Shown piece after piece: positions 30,995 to 42,929 of a stretch of 64,000 nucleotides of DNA. The notes beneath the pieces were generated by a model. That model saw only the letters and a program-made list of their open reading frames with translations. It was not told the origin of the DNA and made no database searches. Source of the DNA: Anopheles merus (Eukaryota > Arthropoda > Insecta > Diptera > Culicidae). Position 1 is the first letter of the stretch. Each line of letters opens with the position of its first letter. A program made the position numbers and the translations under genes. The stretch covers positions 59,688,906 through 59,752,905 of the forward strand of contig NC_054082.1 of NCBI RefSeq assembly GCF_017562075.2, read 5' to 3'.

Positions 30995-31674
30995 CTATTC
31001 ATCTGACGGGCCAGCGTCAGCTGATTCATCAGTCCGTTTAGCGTTTCCGCGCTTCGGTCTTTTTTTAGGCGCGGCTAAGCATTCCGGAGGCGACCTGGTA
31101 GGTGTGGTAGTGACAAGCATTCGTTCATTAAGGTCCTGTTGTGGTTCGGTTGTAAACAAAGCTGCATCTGTGGTGGTCATATCATATGAAGTCGCAACAG
31201 GCTGCGCGGGCGGATCTGTATTGGCAGTTGGTATCGGAGTGCTCAATCCAAACCGTGGGAGAGGATTACGATAAGTGTCTGTAGTGAGAGTGACAGGGTG
31301 ATCAAGTGTAGGTTGAAGCATCGAACTTGTATCGGCGGCTGCGAGAGCATTAGTGTTAATATTATTGGTCCGGTAGTCACGGAACTCACGGTACGTTAGA
31401 GCGGAGGGCCATGTCTCAGGTGAGAGAGCCTTGCTGCGTAGAGTGACTGGTATGCCCACCTTAAATGAGACAAATGAGAGTGTACTGGTGTCAGCGCCAA
31501 ATTTCGTCAGACGGTGAACGAACACATCCCGCTTGTCGAGTGCTAGACGTACTTGCACCATGTGTGAGATTTGCTCAGTGGTGACCGATGGGGCAAAACG
31601 TGTAAAGAATAGCCACATTCGCGTGTCAGTGTGTGGAATGATATCCAATGAATCCGAGTCAAGCGGCGATCCGG
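30995..31674 (-). pseudogene. ORF1 C-terminal part of the second non-LTR element
   Basis: The minus-strand frame from about 31648 reads MWLFFTRFAPSVTTEQISHM, FVSFKVGIPVTLRSK and TWPSALTYREFRDYR. It then becomes low-complexity T, P and A-rich and ends with a basic patch, KKRPKRGNAKR. It matches the 9155-9450 remnant. The 5-prime truncation point is at 31674. Confidence 0.7.
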
Positions 31675-32510
31675 ATTATCAAGGATAATGGGGAACTTTG
31701 CCTTTGTGTTGATATGCGTAGGGCAAACACAGCCATAGTAAGAGAAAGACACCTAATGCCAACAATAGAAGATTTTCTTCCGCGATTTTCTGCAACCAAA
31801 TTATTCACTCGGCTGGATATAAAGGAAGCATTCCATCAGGTGGAATTGCATAAGGACAGTCGATACATCACCACCTTTATTACCCATATAGGATTGCATA
31901 GATACAAAAGGTTGATGCTTGGCATAGTCATTGCGCCAGAAGTGTTCCAACAAATAATGGAACAGATGTTTGCCATGGTTAGTAGGAATGTCGTTAATTA
32001 TATAGACGACATATTAGTGTTTGGAAATACGAAAGAGGAACACGATGAAATGCTAAAAAGAGTACTTGGAATATTAAAAGAGAAAAGAATCTTGCTAAAC
32101 CAGGAAAATGCATTTTAAGGTTACAGCTGTTGAATTTTTAGGGCATAAAATTTCAAACAAAGGCATAGAACCTCGCGACAAGAAGGTAGAAGCACTGCAG
32201 AAATTTCGAGCACCTTCATCGACGGAAGAAGTTAGAAGTTTTTTAGGGTTGATTACGTATTTAGGCGGATTCCTAGTTGATTTAGCAACAAAAACAGCTC
32301 CGTTACGCGAACTGACCCATGCAAAATCCAGGTTTATCTGGGGCAAACGGCAAGAAGAAGCATTCAAGAAATTGAAAGAGATGGTCTCAGATGTTAAGCT
32401 ATTGTGCTTCTTCGACAACAGCTTGAGAACTAGAGTGATAGCTGACGCTTCACCTGTTGCGTTGGGAGCCGTGCTTGTTCAATTTAACGGACCAACCGAC
32501 ATTTAACCAA
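31675..32510 (+). pseudogene. Element A reverse transcriptase, main part
   Basis: The reading resumes after the ATTAT duplication: IKDNGELCLCVDMRRANTAI, LFTRLDIKEAFHQVELHKDS, RYKRLMLGIVIAPEVFQQIM and the catalytic VNYIDDILVFG (about 31994-32026). After a frameshift near 32110 the thumb follows (FKVTAVEFLGHKISNKGIEP, EVRSFLGLITYLGGF) and the start of RNase H (RVIADASPVALGAVLVQF) to a stop near 32504. Confidence 0.87.
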
Positions 32511-32865
32511 GATCGATAGCTTATGCAAGCAAAAGTCTAACGTCCACCGAGCAACGCTAATGTCAGACCGAAAGAGAGGCATTAGCCCTGGTTTGGGCGG
32601 TAGAACGGTTCGCACCATACTTGCTTGGCCGTCTTTTTGAATTAGAGACGGATCATAAACCACTAGAGACCATATTCCTGCCGGCAGCACGGCCATGCGT
32701 CAGAATTGAAAGATGGATTTTATGACTGCAATCATTTAGATTTATAGTAAAGTATCGGAAAGGGAAAGGAAACATTGCAGACCCATTATCCCGATTGGTG
32801 GCAAACGAGAGAGATGAGCCGTTTGAGGAAGAGAATAAGTTTATGATGGGGGCGGTATAGAATCA
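32511..32865 (+). pseudogene. Element A RNase H remnant
   Basis: Across several stops the plus strand still reads YASKSLTSTEQR, ALALVWAVERF, FELETDHKPLETI and ADPLSRL, the same blocks as element D RNase H. Confidence 0.75.
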
Positions 32866-32868
32866 ACG

Positions 32869-33673
32869 GCTATAGTCGTTGATGAAGTGGAAGAGAGTGC
32901 TAGAGAGGATGAAATACTAGGGAAGCTAAAAATGTGCTTACAGACGGGCATATGGACGGAATCGGAGGTTAAAGCTTACATACCATTTAAAGAAGACATA
33001 GGTATGATAGGGGAAATGGGGGTCAAGGGAAATAAGCTGGTAATACCAACCGCACTGCGAGAGAGAATGCTCGACCTGGATAATGCTAGATAATGCAAAA
33101 CAATTAATTGGAACAGAACTAGAAGAGTTTATCACGAGACATGGGATCCACCTCAACCACTCCACACCTTATTGGCCGCAAGAAAACGGGTTGATGGAGC
33201 GACAAAACAGGTCATTGCTTAAAAGATTAAAAATAAGTTCAGCGCTAGGACGCGATTGGAAAATGGACCTTCACGAATATTTAATGATGTACTACACCAC
33301 ACCACATTCGACCACGGGGAAAATACCTACAGAGTTAATGTACGGGCGAACGATTAGATCAAAGATCCCAGCGATTGAAGATGTTGAAACATCGGTAAGC
33401 CGAGAAGATATTCAGGATCGAGACCGAACTAAAAAGTGGAAAGGGAAAGAAAACGAAGACAGGGATAGAAGAGCTAGGGAATCAACTATAGAAGAAGGAG
33501 ACACAGTCCTTGCGCAGAATTTGATACCTGGAAACAAATTGCAAACCACGTTTAATCCGACTGAATTCGTGGTATTAGAGAAAGGTTTGGGTGGTGGTGG
33601 TGCTTGGACCACAATAACCGATCAAGAGACAGGAAAATTTTTCGTAAGAAATTCAGCACACCTAAAAAAATAG
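32869..33673 (+). pseudogene. Element A integrase remnant with deleted core
   Basis: The first part (VDEVEESAREDEILGKLKMC, GNKLVIPTALRERMLDLDN) ends near 33090. The reading then joins directly to the second half of the core (QLIGTELEEFITRHGIHLNH, PYWPQENGLMERQNRSLLKR, TPHSTTGKIPTELMYGRTIR) to 33673. By comparison with element D roughly 370 bp are missing, including the zinc domain and the first two catalytic aspartates. Confidence 0.82.
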
Positions 33674-33894
33674 GCCAGTCAAACAAAGTACAGGAAAATA
33701 GCAACGAAAAACAGGAAAATAACGGGAAGGACTTGAGTAACAACGAGGGGAAGGAGTGAGGTGCCGAAACCAGCGGGAAAGGAAAGTTCCTCCTAAACTT
33801 AATGATTACGTAGTAGAATAAGTTAAAATAAACAAACTGTGAACTAATTGAAAAATAATGTAAACAAAAACAAAAGGGAATAATGTGGTAATAC
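33674..33894 (+). other. Element A 3-prime untranslated region and start of its 3-prime LTR
   Basis: Non-coding A-rich sequence ends with the purine tract AAAAGGGAATAA and the LTR start TGTGGTAATAC at 33884. The LTR continues beyond the DNA transposon at 38992. Confidence 0.65.
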
Positions 33895-34536
33895 CCCAAA
33901 TGACAATCGGACAGCATCTCACTATAGCGAGCCCGATGACAGCTTGACGTTTTCATACTGAGACGCTGCCTTTGGCTGCCTCCCCCGTACTGAGCGCGCA
34001 TTGTCTTTCTCATCGCCATGGTGAGCTGCAGAAGTTTGTATGGTGAGCATTCTGGCAGGCGCCAAATTTTCTCATGAGACGATCTGGCGCGCTTCATCGA
34101 TCGGATGAGATGCCTTACCACATGATAGTGAGGTCGGATTTTGGATCGGCTGCCGATCTTGCTCATGTGAGTAGAACTGCGTGCTGCATGGTGAGGTGTG
34201 GGGTTGTGTGGTGTATGTGGATACCCGATGGAGGTGAGACATTCAGCCGCGGTATTTTAAAGCGCCAAAACACTTGTTGTTCACGAACTGCATGTGTCGC
34301 TCTGCGAATCAATTTACGTTTATCTCGAAATTTTCTATAACGTTTTACAGCTTTAGGAGTGATAAAGTTATAAAAAATTGCTGAACGAATTTACGTTGCG
34401 CCAAAGCAAAACAAAATTGATTTTGCTCATCGAAAATTCGTTCAACAAAGCCAAACTGTTTTGAACATTAAAAGATCCGTAGAAGTGTTGTTTTTTTTTT
34501 ATTTGCCATTTCAGACGGAAGATTTAGTCGTCGAAA

Positions 34537-36854
34537 ATGTTCCCGAAAAAGTTAAAGCGAAGTGGAGAGCTTTATAAAAAAGCCGCGAAACTGGAAGAGC
34601 AGTTTGAAAAGGAGTGGGCATTGCAAAATGATCCTGCCGGACCCAGCAACCAGCCAGCAGCTCAGCAATCTGCCGAGGGTATTTGCTTGACTTATTATGG
34701 TTTTGCTTGATTTAAATCAATCAAAAAAATCAACTAACATCTCTTTTTATTGTTTAATTGTAGATGTTGCTATGAATGAACCCTGTGAAGGTCCTGTGGC
34801 ATCAATGGAAGAGGAATATTTGGACGAAAACAATACAGATGACGAACGTGCTAGCGATGAAGGATCCATCCACAACGAAGATACTGATGGCGAAGAGTAT
34901 TTAGAGGAAGAGTATTTGGAGGGAGAGTTTTTGGAGGCAGAGTTTTTGGAGGAGGCGAGCCTGGAAACTGATCCAGAAAGCGCGAAGCTACGAGACTCTT
35001 TGCGAACATGGTTTATTCGCAATAAAGTTGCTCGTAGCGGGAGTAATAATTTACTAGGAATACTGCGAAAAGCGTCTTCTCTTTCTGCTTTTTCATCTCT
35101 TCCACAGGATGTTAGGACATTGCTGAAAGCTCCGGTTAACGTCAGCGAGCAGATTACTAAGGTTCCTGGTGGAGGTGAAATGTGGTACCAAGGCGTTGAA
35201 TGTTGTTTTCAACATTATTTTCGGTAAACTAATTATTGTTTAAGCAATCGTGTAATACCTTTCTAACATCAGTATTTTCTTTTATTTTTATTCAGCGATG
35301 TGGACGTACTAGAGGATGTGTTTGAGCTGAATCTTTCAGTAGACGGAATACCAATATATAACCGCAGCGCAATACAGATGTGGCCTATACTAATGCAGTT
35401 GCACAATATGCCGAATGTTCCTGTTATGGTGGTTGAAATATTTTGCGGCACTTCTAAACCAAACGATGTTGAGCCTTTCCTGAGACCTTTGGTGGAGGAA
35501 CTAAATAGGCTTCATGATCACAAAATGAACCTAAACGGCAAAAAAATAACTGTTTCGGTTAGAGTCATAATCGCTGACTCGCCTGCACGCGCATTTATTA
35601 AACGTGAGTAATTGGAATCGCTCTTTTATTTTAATTTTAATAATGTGTATGAATTTCGTTGTACAATTTTATTGCAGAAGTTTGCTACTACAACGGAGTA
35701 CATGGGTGTTTAAAATGTAAATGCTGTGGTACTTCCCTAAAAACACCAAAAAAAGTTATTTTCGAGGATACAACAGCTCCACCAAGAACAGATAAGGAAT
35801 TTAGAGAAGAAAAACCCAGTTCTACAGGCCATCGAAGAGGGAAACCCCTCTTACAGATCTAAAAAAGTTCGACATGATAAAAGGTATAGCTACTAGCGAT
35901 TTATTACATTTAATACAATTGGGTATTGTTTTCAAGCTTCTGCTAGGCTGGGTCGAAGGAGCTCTTGCCCCCTTTAAAAAATGGTGCAAAGAAGACATAG
36001 ATGAAATATCAGAAGAGCTTATAAGTATACTGCTGCCCACAGAAATTCATAGGAAGTTTAGGTCTCTTAATTATCTTCATTTTTGGAAAGGTACTGAATT
36101 CGGCAGTTTTTTACATTACGCAGGTATAGTTGTTTTGCAAGATAGAATAGGTAGACTAGCATACGAACATTTTAAATTATTATATTGCGCTATAACTATA
36201 TTATCATCATGGGCATTTAAGGACCAGTGGGAGTATGCCGGTACATTGTTGAGGAAATTTGTTGAGGATTATAGTGTTGTGTACGATCGCATACATCTAG
36301 TGAGTAATGTTCATCTCTTGCTTCATGTATACGAAGAGGTTAACAATTTAGGCCCTCTGATTACTTTGTCAACACATTCCTGTGAAAATATGTTACAAAT
36401 AATCAAACATAGTTACGTAAAATCTGGCTACCGAAGTTTGCATCAAGCGATAGGAAAAATTATATTGTTGCGAGACATAGACACTGCAGCACAAAGAAAC
36501 CAGGAAAGTATGACGTATCCTACACTTAAAGTAAAAAAGGATGAGACAATTTTGCAAGTTAGGCAAGGATTTTTGTTAAGGAAAAATTTTAAGGATTCTT
36601 GGTTTTTAACAAAAAGAAATATCATAGTTAAGTACGAAAAAGCCATCGAGGAATCAGGATCAGTCGTTGTACATGGGTATCCTTTGGTAAGACGTTTTCA
36701 AGCCTTTACTACTCCTATTGCCTCCGATAAAATCTATAACTATATTGGATACGAAAATGACATTTCAACAACGCTTCGAACTATTCCAATAACTGATATT
36801 AAATGTAAAATGGTAGCAATTAAGACAATACGAACATGGGCTAAAGTACATTAA
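34537..36854 (+). pseudogene. Transposase-like gene, four exons, one frameshift
   Basis: The exon model keeps frame with GT-AG introns: 34537-34678, 34764-35223, 35296-35603, and 35678-36854. Exon 2 encodes a very acidic tract (EEEYLDENNTDDERASDEGS). Exons 3-4 encode VDGIPIYNRSAIQMWPILMQ, VRVIIADSPARAFIK joined to VCYYNGVHGCLKCKCCG (a probable C-x2-C zinc site), then IATSDLLHLIQLGIVFKLLL, RSLNYLHFWKGTEFGSFLHY and VSNVHLLLHVYEEVNNLGPL. This order matches the invertebrate transposon family mentioned for the element. A single frame break near 35810-35860 separates the zinc part from the C-terminal 326 codons. AATAAA occurs near 37100. A possible 5-prime UTR intron ends at CAG 34514. Confidence 0.72.
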
Positions 36855-36889
36855 TACATACCTTAACAAAAAAAGCCTTGGTTAGGATA

Positions 36890-36962
36890 TTCGATTAAGT
36901 AGGTTAAATAGGTTAGGTAGGTTAAGTAGGTTAAGTAGGTTAAGAAGGTTAAGTAGATTAAG
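36890..36962 (+). repeat. 10-bp minisatellite AGGTTAAGT(A/T)
   Basis: About seven tandem units of a TAGGTTAAG-type sequence lie just after the transposase stop codon. No function apparent. Confidence 0.8.
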
Positions 36963-37504
36963 CTATAGATATTAAGCAACCGAGTAGACCCGGTATAAGG
37001 TCGGACTTAATCCAGAGACAGAACTAAATACTCTGTCTCAAAGTTGCCTTAAGAATATTGTAAATTTACAAATAATGTTGAAAAATGTAAGATGTATGTT
37101 CAATAAAAAAAATGTTTATGTGAATTGGATAAAAAAGTATGAAATATTCTGAGAAGAATCTTGTATATATTACGATTATTTATACAGAGTTCATAGTTAA
37201 CATTTTGATTAATTGTGATTACATTTTAATACAAAAAACAGTATAAGTTGAGGTAGCTTAATTACTTCTTTAACATAGTAAAGTTTTAACTTTGTACATA
37301 ATACATTATTATTATTAAACATCAATTTTGTATAGCTCTATTCCTGTTCTTTTTCATTACGTTTAAAAAAGCCAATGATTTTATCATTATAGCCAAAAAC
37401 AGGATACACGAGTCAAGTGATTTGATTGCTTATCGTAAATCTCTTTGCGGATTGTAGCCAGAATGAAGATTCGTCATCTTCCCACCATTTCCTTAGCCAC
37501 ATAT

Positions 37505-38258
37505 TCAATTCATTTTAGAAGGATTAAAGCTAGAATTTTTTAAATTCAAGCAATATTTGCCATATCGAAGCTTTAGTTTAAAAAAATCTTCCACATCTTT
37601 TTCAGTGGCCTGTTGGAAGGAATTGCTACCTATGGCTCTAAACAGTTCTAATATGTTTGAATATGTGATTAAGGGAATTTTGGGGTTATAAGACGGACCA
37701 CCTTTCCAGTTGCAACCTGCAAACAGTTCTGGATCAAAAATCAAATCGCGTGCCTCGTGCATCCTGTCTTTTACTTCCGCTTTCTTTATGCGTTATTTCA
37801 TCCAGCCATTTGTGTATATTATCCTTGAAATTATCCTCTGTTCCTAAACTTTGGTTGAAATTATCCATATCGTCTTTTGTTTTTGGTTTTTGAAACCATT
37901 CTGGGACTTTTGATTGAGCTCCTACACCTTTCCCTACACATACCACGTTGCTAATTTGTTCAACAAAAACTTGAACATGCGTAATTTTTTTCGATTGCTT
38001 CGATAAACTTTCTAAAATACCGTTTTGGCTATTTTTCAGTTCCAAAAATTCTTCTCTCTGACTGCGCAATTCATCAAGTATAGTTTCTTGATTTTTTTAA
38101 ATTTGTTTCAATAGTCCCATCACATCGCTTGAAGAATATGATGAGTCCTTTTCTCCGTCACATTCAATCAATTCATCTTCAAAATCGTCTATCGATGAAA
38201 TATGTTCCCCATCGTCTTCTCGTTGACGCGTAGCAGCTCCATAATCACTCGAATTCAT
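37505..38258 (-). pseudogene. Second gene of the DNA transposon, convergent
   Basis: The reading starts at ATG 38258 (MNSSDYGAATRQREDDGEHI, then an acidic and serine-rich stretch), meets one in-frame TAA at 38099-38097 within an A-run, and continues through a helical segment, RSQREEFLELKNSQNGILES. A frameshift near 37770-37800 precedes the C-terminal part HEARDLIFDPELFAGCNWKG to the stop at 37505. I do not recognise the family with confidence. It may be an accessory DNA-binding protein of the transposon. Both lesions lie in or near short runs and may be mutations or sequencing errors. Confidence 0.55.
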
Positions 38259-38991
38259 TTTTTCCTAAAATTATTAAGAATAACAAAATCAGGTGTTATA
38301 CAGGATATTAACATATTAACATATTAACAATAATAAAATATCATCATACATATTTCACACGCGCAAAACACTAACTGCTGCTTTCGAACATAAAGTTTCT
38401 GAATCAACTCACCTTTAACAATTTCACGCTACTGCAAAAGCACCGGGCAGTTATGCTGAAACTCCTTTTTATCGCTCTGTGCAGCTCGTCTGGCACGATC
38501 CGGAATGGTGTAACACGCAAGATGCTGGACTAGCATTTAGTCACACGAGGTTCGGTTTACGGCGATTTCTATAGAAAAAAGGTAAGTCTCACTGATGTTA
38601 ATCTATATGTATGTTTCTTCTCTTCCAATAGCTCCTGCTCCACCACCTGACACATTACCTTCCTGATAAACATCTCCTTACATGACACACAGCACTTGGC
38701 TCCTAACATACACATGTACAATTCCCCCAAGAAGCAAAATATTTTATTTTTTTTTCGGTTGGCAATCCTGCAATTTTACGTTGCTTTCAATCCACCTCGT
38801 TTTTTCTCACTTTCCTTCATTATCACGTGAGAATGTACATCCTCCCACTACTCACTCTTCACTTCTCACTCATTGGTTCGCCTCACTGGCAGAAGATCGG
38901 ATTTTCTATTCAATCCGATCCAAAATCCGATCCTGTCAAAAATTTGACATTTTTTGGCCAATTTTTAGGGGGTCCCATTGTCATTTGGGAC
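38259..38991. other. Right non-coding part of the DNA transposon
   Basis: Between the second gene and the right terminus I see no gene. A subterminal segment (AGATCGGATTTT...AATCCGATCC, near 38892-38935) forms a small inverted repeat and echoes GGTCGGATTTTGGATCGG near 34131-34150 at the left end. Confidence 0.5.
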
Positions 38992-39055
38992 AATAATATT
39001 TAGATTGCACATCACTACATGAAACGATAGTTCCAGATCGGATGACACCAACCGA
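38992..39055 (+). repeat. Element A 3-prime LTR fragment
   Basis: It matches 14163-14226 of the 5-prime LTR with a few substitutions and is cut at 39056 by the FB palindrome. Confidence 0.75.
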
Positions 39056-40892
39056 CCCGCTGCGCAAAGCGACGGAAGAAATCAAGGCGTTCGGAGAATT
39101 TTATCATGCCTTCCTTTTCTCTCCAACGGCAAATTTGTCGAGCAGCTCGTCGAGCTGCACGTCCCTGGCTCCACCTCATTCCCCTCGCCTGAGCGCGCTG
39201 CCGAAGGTTTGGATGTGTTGGTGCGTCAGACGGCCAATCGCTGTCAGCCGTCGTCCGTGCTTTTTCCCTCCATAGCGCTATCTCTTTCTCGCGTGTGGTC
39301 AATGCTCGCGAGCTGTTGTGGCGCCTAAAAATGCCGTTAACAAACATTGCGGCGATGAAGTTGCATTTTCACAAATCAAACCAAAAAAGCGCAATGAGTT
39401 TAATCGATGCAATGTAAAAATGACTAAGGAATCGCTAGCTAACGCTGGAGGGTTTGCTGTGAAACGCGCTGAATCCTAATTCGCATTAACACGTTCATCC
39501 CGGCGCTGATTTTCATCAACTTTCCTTTCCACCAGCACCTAGAACGCAGGCTGGAAAGTTCACTGGCAGGCAGTGGGGCCTGCCATCGATCTGAACGTGT
39601 TAAGCATTAAGCATAACTTTGTTACACTAAGCTTTTGCTTTCGTATGTTGTAGATTACACAGATATGCTGAGCCGTCTGCGCAAGGGTATGAGCGTGCGT
39701 GTGTGTGCAAAACTGTCGCCAAATGTGTTTTTTTCCGAAATGTTATGATCCATCGGCCAAAGAAAGGAAGGTGTTCATGAAAGGCGGAAAGACGAATTGC
39801 GGCCCCTGTCAATGGTAACTGATGACAGGGAGGAGGGGGTAGTGGCACACAGCTGTTGGGAGATTGAACAGTATACTTAAATTGCCGGCGGGAAGAGGGG
39901 TGGCCATGGGACCCCTACGATCATCGGTCACAGGCCCCAAAATTGTAGTCGCCATGGGGGGAGGGGAGGTGCAAATGGTTTTCTCCAGCCACTGAGCCCT
40001 AAAGACCATCTTTCCGGGGGCCCTTGTCGCTAATAATCTGTCCACTTGTAGACATACGGCATACTACAGACTAGCGATCTTCGGCGACCGCCTAGTCCGT
40101 CTACCGTTAGATCCGCCGCTGGTTCATGACGGTGTTTTTTTGTTGTGGAGGTGCATCCATCCTCCGCTTGCAGCGTATGCATCGGGAAGGAGACAATGTG
40201 GCAGTATGCAAGTTGCACGCTGGATAGGAGCGGGCCCGCGACACCGCCATCATTCCGCACATCTGCATGCCCGTCGTGGGTTCTAACCGCGTATGAACCG
40301 TTCGCCGTAGCAAGAACTGACTATCCGGCTACGTGGTACTCAAGTCCTGAAAAGGCCGGCATGATCGCGTAGACTATTACGCCAATAATAATAATAATAA
40401 GAACAAGAAGAAGAACTTAGCATAGCAGTCCACACTCGAGGAAGGTTTTTGATTTGACTTTGGTGCTGCCGGGTCTACCGCTGTGGCGCGACAAATGCAC
40501 GGAATTCACTCGACTAAAACATGAACCTACCGATCCGAACCCATTCCAAGGCAATGCCGGTCAATCGGCGTCATGATAACTTCTCCAAACCAACAAGCCG
40601 CCAGATTCTGGACGGGCAGGTGCAGCACCATATGCGCGAAAGAAATTTGCTACATATCACATGCACGTTTGCTTCGATCGTGTGCCTTTTTAACACCCCC
40701 AACAGCAGAACCGATCATAAAGATCGTGGTTCCAATCCGATAGTTGTGTTGTCTCAGGTAGCGAAATCGAAAATGCATGGGCTTTGTAGCCGCAGCGGAT
40801 GAAAATGTACACATCAGAATCAAACAGTTTTGGGGTTTCCAAACGCACGCACACACAAAAACACACAAACACGTGCGCGCAAACTCACACAG

Positions 40893-40930
<38 letters not shown>

Positions 40931-42834
40931 GCACGCACGCACGCACCCGCGAAAGCGCGAACGCAAGCACGCACCCACGAAAGCGCATTCCCTCCCCCCC
41001 CACCAGACCCCCCCCTTCCCGCACGAGCGAGTACGGCTACCTTATCGGAAGAAAGGCTGGTTCAGCTATCATATAGCGCATCATCATCCAAAGCGCCGGG
41101 CGGGGTGGGAGATCGCGGCATGATAGAGTGAATGGTCACTTTCCCCGCGCTGTGTGCGTGTGTGTGTGTGTGTCGAGACCCAAAACTCGAGACAGATTTC
41201 TGCACATTACAAAAAAAATTATTGCCACTATACGCCGTGCTACATGATGCTTAGAAAGTCATTGAAGCATCAAACATGTTCTAAAAAAAAAATATTAGTT
41301 TAGTGTTAGACGTTCTCCTACGCTTGTTTTAAATAGGCTTCTTCACCCTCTATTGGCAGGGGCATCGAATGGTCTCATCAGCAGCGGCACGAAATAAAAT
41401 AAACCATCAATACACCGATAACACTTTAAATCCCAATCCAGCTTCTCCCACAGCGTCTCAAGGTCACACACAAATTAATAAATGCTATCACCCACCAATA
41501 ACAATATACAACCGCTATGCACATATAAGTATCAACGCATACACCACACCACCCAATCAGCTGGCGGCGGAAGGCACGGGTAGAAGCGCAAGTAAGGCAA
41601 GCCAGGGTGAGGGAGGGAGAGGAGAGGAAGAAGCGGACGAAAAAATGGGCGCCATTATTTTTTTTTAATTTTTAGACCGTTTTTTTTTTGCTCCGCCGCC
41701 GCCCGAACTTGGCCCGAACTGCCCGAACTGCGCGACCCAGCGCAGGAATCGCTGAAGTCCAGCGCGTGAGACGAGCCAAAATATGCGCTGGCCAACGCAG
41801 ATTTTGGTACATTTTCTGCGCTGGAAACTGCTCGAATTTGCGCAGCGGAAATGTACCAAATTCTGCGCTGGCCAGCGCAGATTTTGGCTCGTCTCACGCG
41901 CTGGACTTCAGCGATTCCTGCGCTGGGTCGCGCAGTTCGGGCAGTTCGGGCAGTTCGGGCGGCGGCGGAGCAAAAAAAAAAAAAACGGTCAAAAAATTAA
42001 AAAAAAATAATGGCGCCCAGTTTTTCGTCCGCTTCTTCCTCTCCTCTCCCTCCTTCACCCTGGCTTGCCTTACTTGAGCTTCAGCCCGTGCCTTCCGCCG
42101 CCAGCTGATTGGGTGTTGTGGTGTATGCGTTGATACTTATATGTGCATTGCGGTTATGTATTGTTATTGGTGGGTGTTAGCATTTATTAATTTGTGTGTG
42201 ACCTTGAGACGCTGTGGGAGAAGCTGGATTGGGATTTAAAGTGTTATCGGTGTATTGATGGATTATTTTATTTCGTGCCGCTGCTGATGAGACCATTCGA
42301 TGCCCCTGCCAATTGAGGGTGAAGAAGCCTATTTAAAACAAGCGTAGGAAAACGTCTAACACTAATCTAATATTTTTTTTAATTTGAACATGTTTGATGC
42401 TTCAACGACCTTCTATGCATCATGTAGCACAGTGTATAGTGGTAATAATTTTTTTTTTTATTTGCCGAAATCTGTCTCCAGTTTTTGGGTCTCGACACAC
42501 ACACACACACACACAGCGCGGGGAAAGTGACCGTTCACTCTATCATGCCGCGATCCCCCACCCCGCCCGGCGCTTTGGATGAGGATGCGATACAAGAAAG
42601 CTGAACCAGCCGTTCTACCGATAGGGTAGCCGTAATCGATCATGCGGGGAGGGGGGGGTGGTCTGGTGGGGGGGGTGGGGGAGTGCGTGCTTGCGCGACT
42701 TCGGGGGTGCGTGCTCGCGAGCGCGCTTTCGTGGGTGCGTGCTGGCGTGCGCGCTTTCATGCTCGCGGGCGCGCGTACGTGCGTGTGTGTGTGCGTGCGT
42801 GCGTGCTGGCGTGCGCGCTTTGATGCATGCGCGC

Positions 42835-42929
<95 letters not shown>

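Larger units (their letters stand above)
22263..31674 (-). mobile_element. Second CR1/Jockey-type non-LTR retrotransposon, interrupted
   Basis: In minus-strand order: a C-terminal ORF1 piece (31674 to about 31000), endonuclease (30975-29873), then, after the LTR element D, reverse transcriptase (24480-22410) and a 3-prime end with ATGAAATAAATAAATA near 22295. The 5-bp target copy ATTAT flanks it (22258-22262 and 31675-31679). The 5-prime end is truncated within ORF1, as usual for this class. Organisation and protein blocks match the element at 9136-12512, but the two differ clearly, so they are different families or old copies. Frameshifts and two nested insertions disable it. Confidence 0.87.
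33895..38989 (+). mobile_element. Autonomous-type DNA transposon with CCCAAATGACAAT termini
   Basis: The 5095-bp element has inverted ends: CCCAAATGACAATCGGAC on the left, and CCCAAATGACAATGGGAC when the right end is read on the minus strand. It splits the 3-prime LTR of element A. Comparison with the intact LTR start at 14153 fits a 2-bp target copy AC (33893-33894 and 38990-38991). It contains a four-exon plus-strand transposase-like gene and a convergent minus-strand gene. The transposase-like protein resembles a family widespread in invertebrate and fish transposons and distantly the CACTA (En/Spm) type; 2-bp duplications would fit. The superfamily call is an inference. Confidence 0.75.
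14153..39055 (+). mobile_element. Element A: Mag-like Ty3/gypsy LTR retrotransposon, split by three insertions
   Basis: Pieces of one element occur in colinear order: LTR start and leader (14153-14708), gag and protease (14709-15968), N-terminal reverse transcriptase (22029-22262), the remaining pol (31675-33673) and a 3-prime LTR start (33884-33894 plus 38992-39055). Each gap is filled by another transposon whose target duplication rejoins the reading: CCAAGCAC, ATTAT and probably AC. The LTR word AATATTTAGATTGCACATCA is shared by 14166 and 38996. Two CCHC knuckles and an integrase of the invertebrate Mag-like type suggest that lineage. The right part of the 3-prime LTR is replaced by an FB palindrome at 39056. 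Coding is dead: many stops and a deleted integrase core. Confidence 0.8.

Noticed and set aside
36443..36646. Minus-strand frame in the transposase-like gene
   Set aside because: Antisense of a conserved coding exon; no start context or motif.
41369..42077. Open frames across the FB hinge
   Set aside because: They appear in both orientations because of the palindrome and contain only low-complexity CCGAACT-derived peptides.
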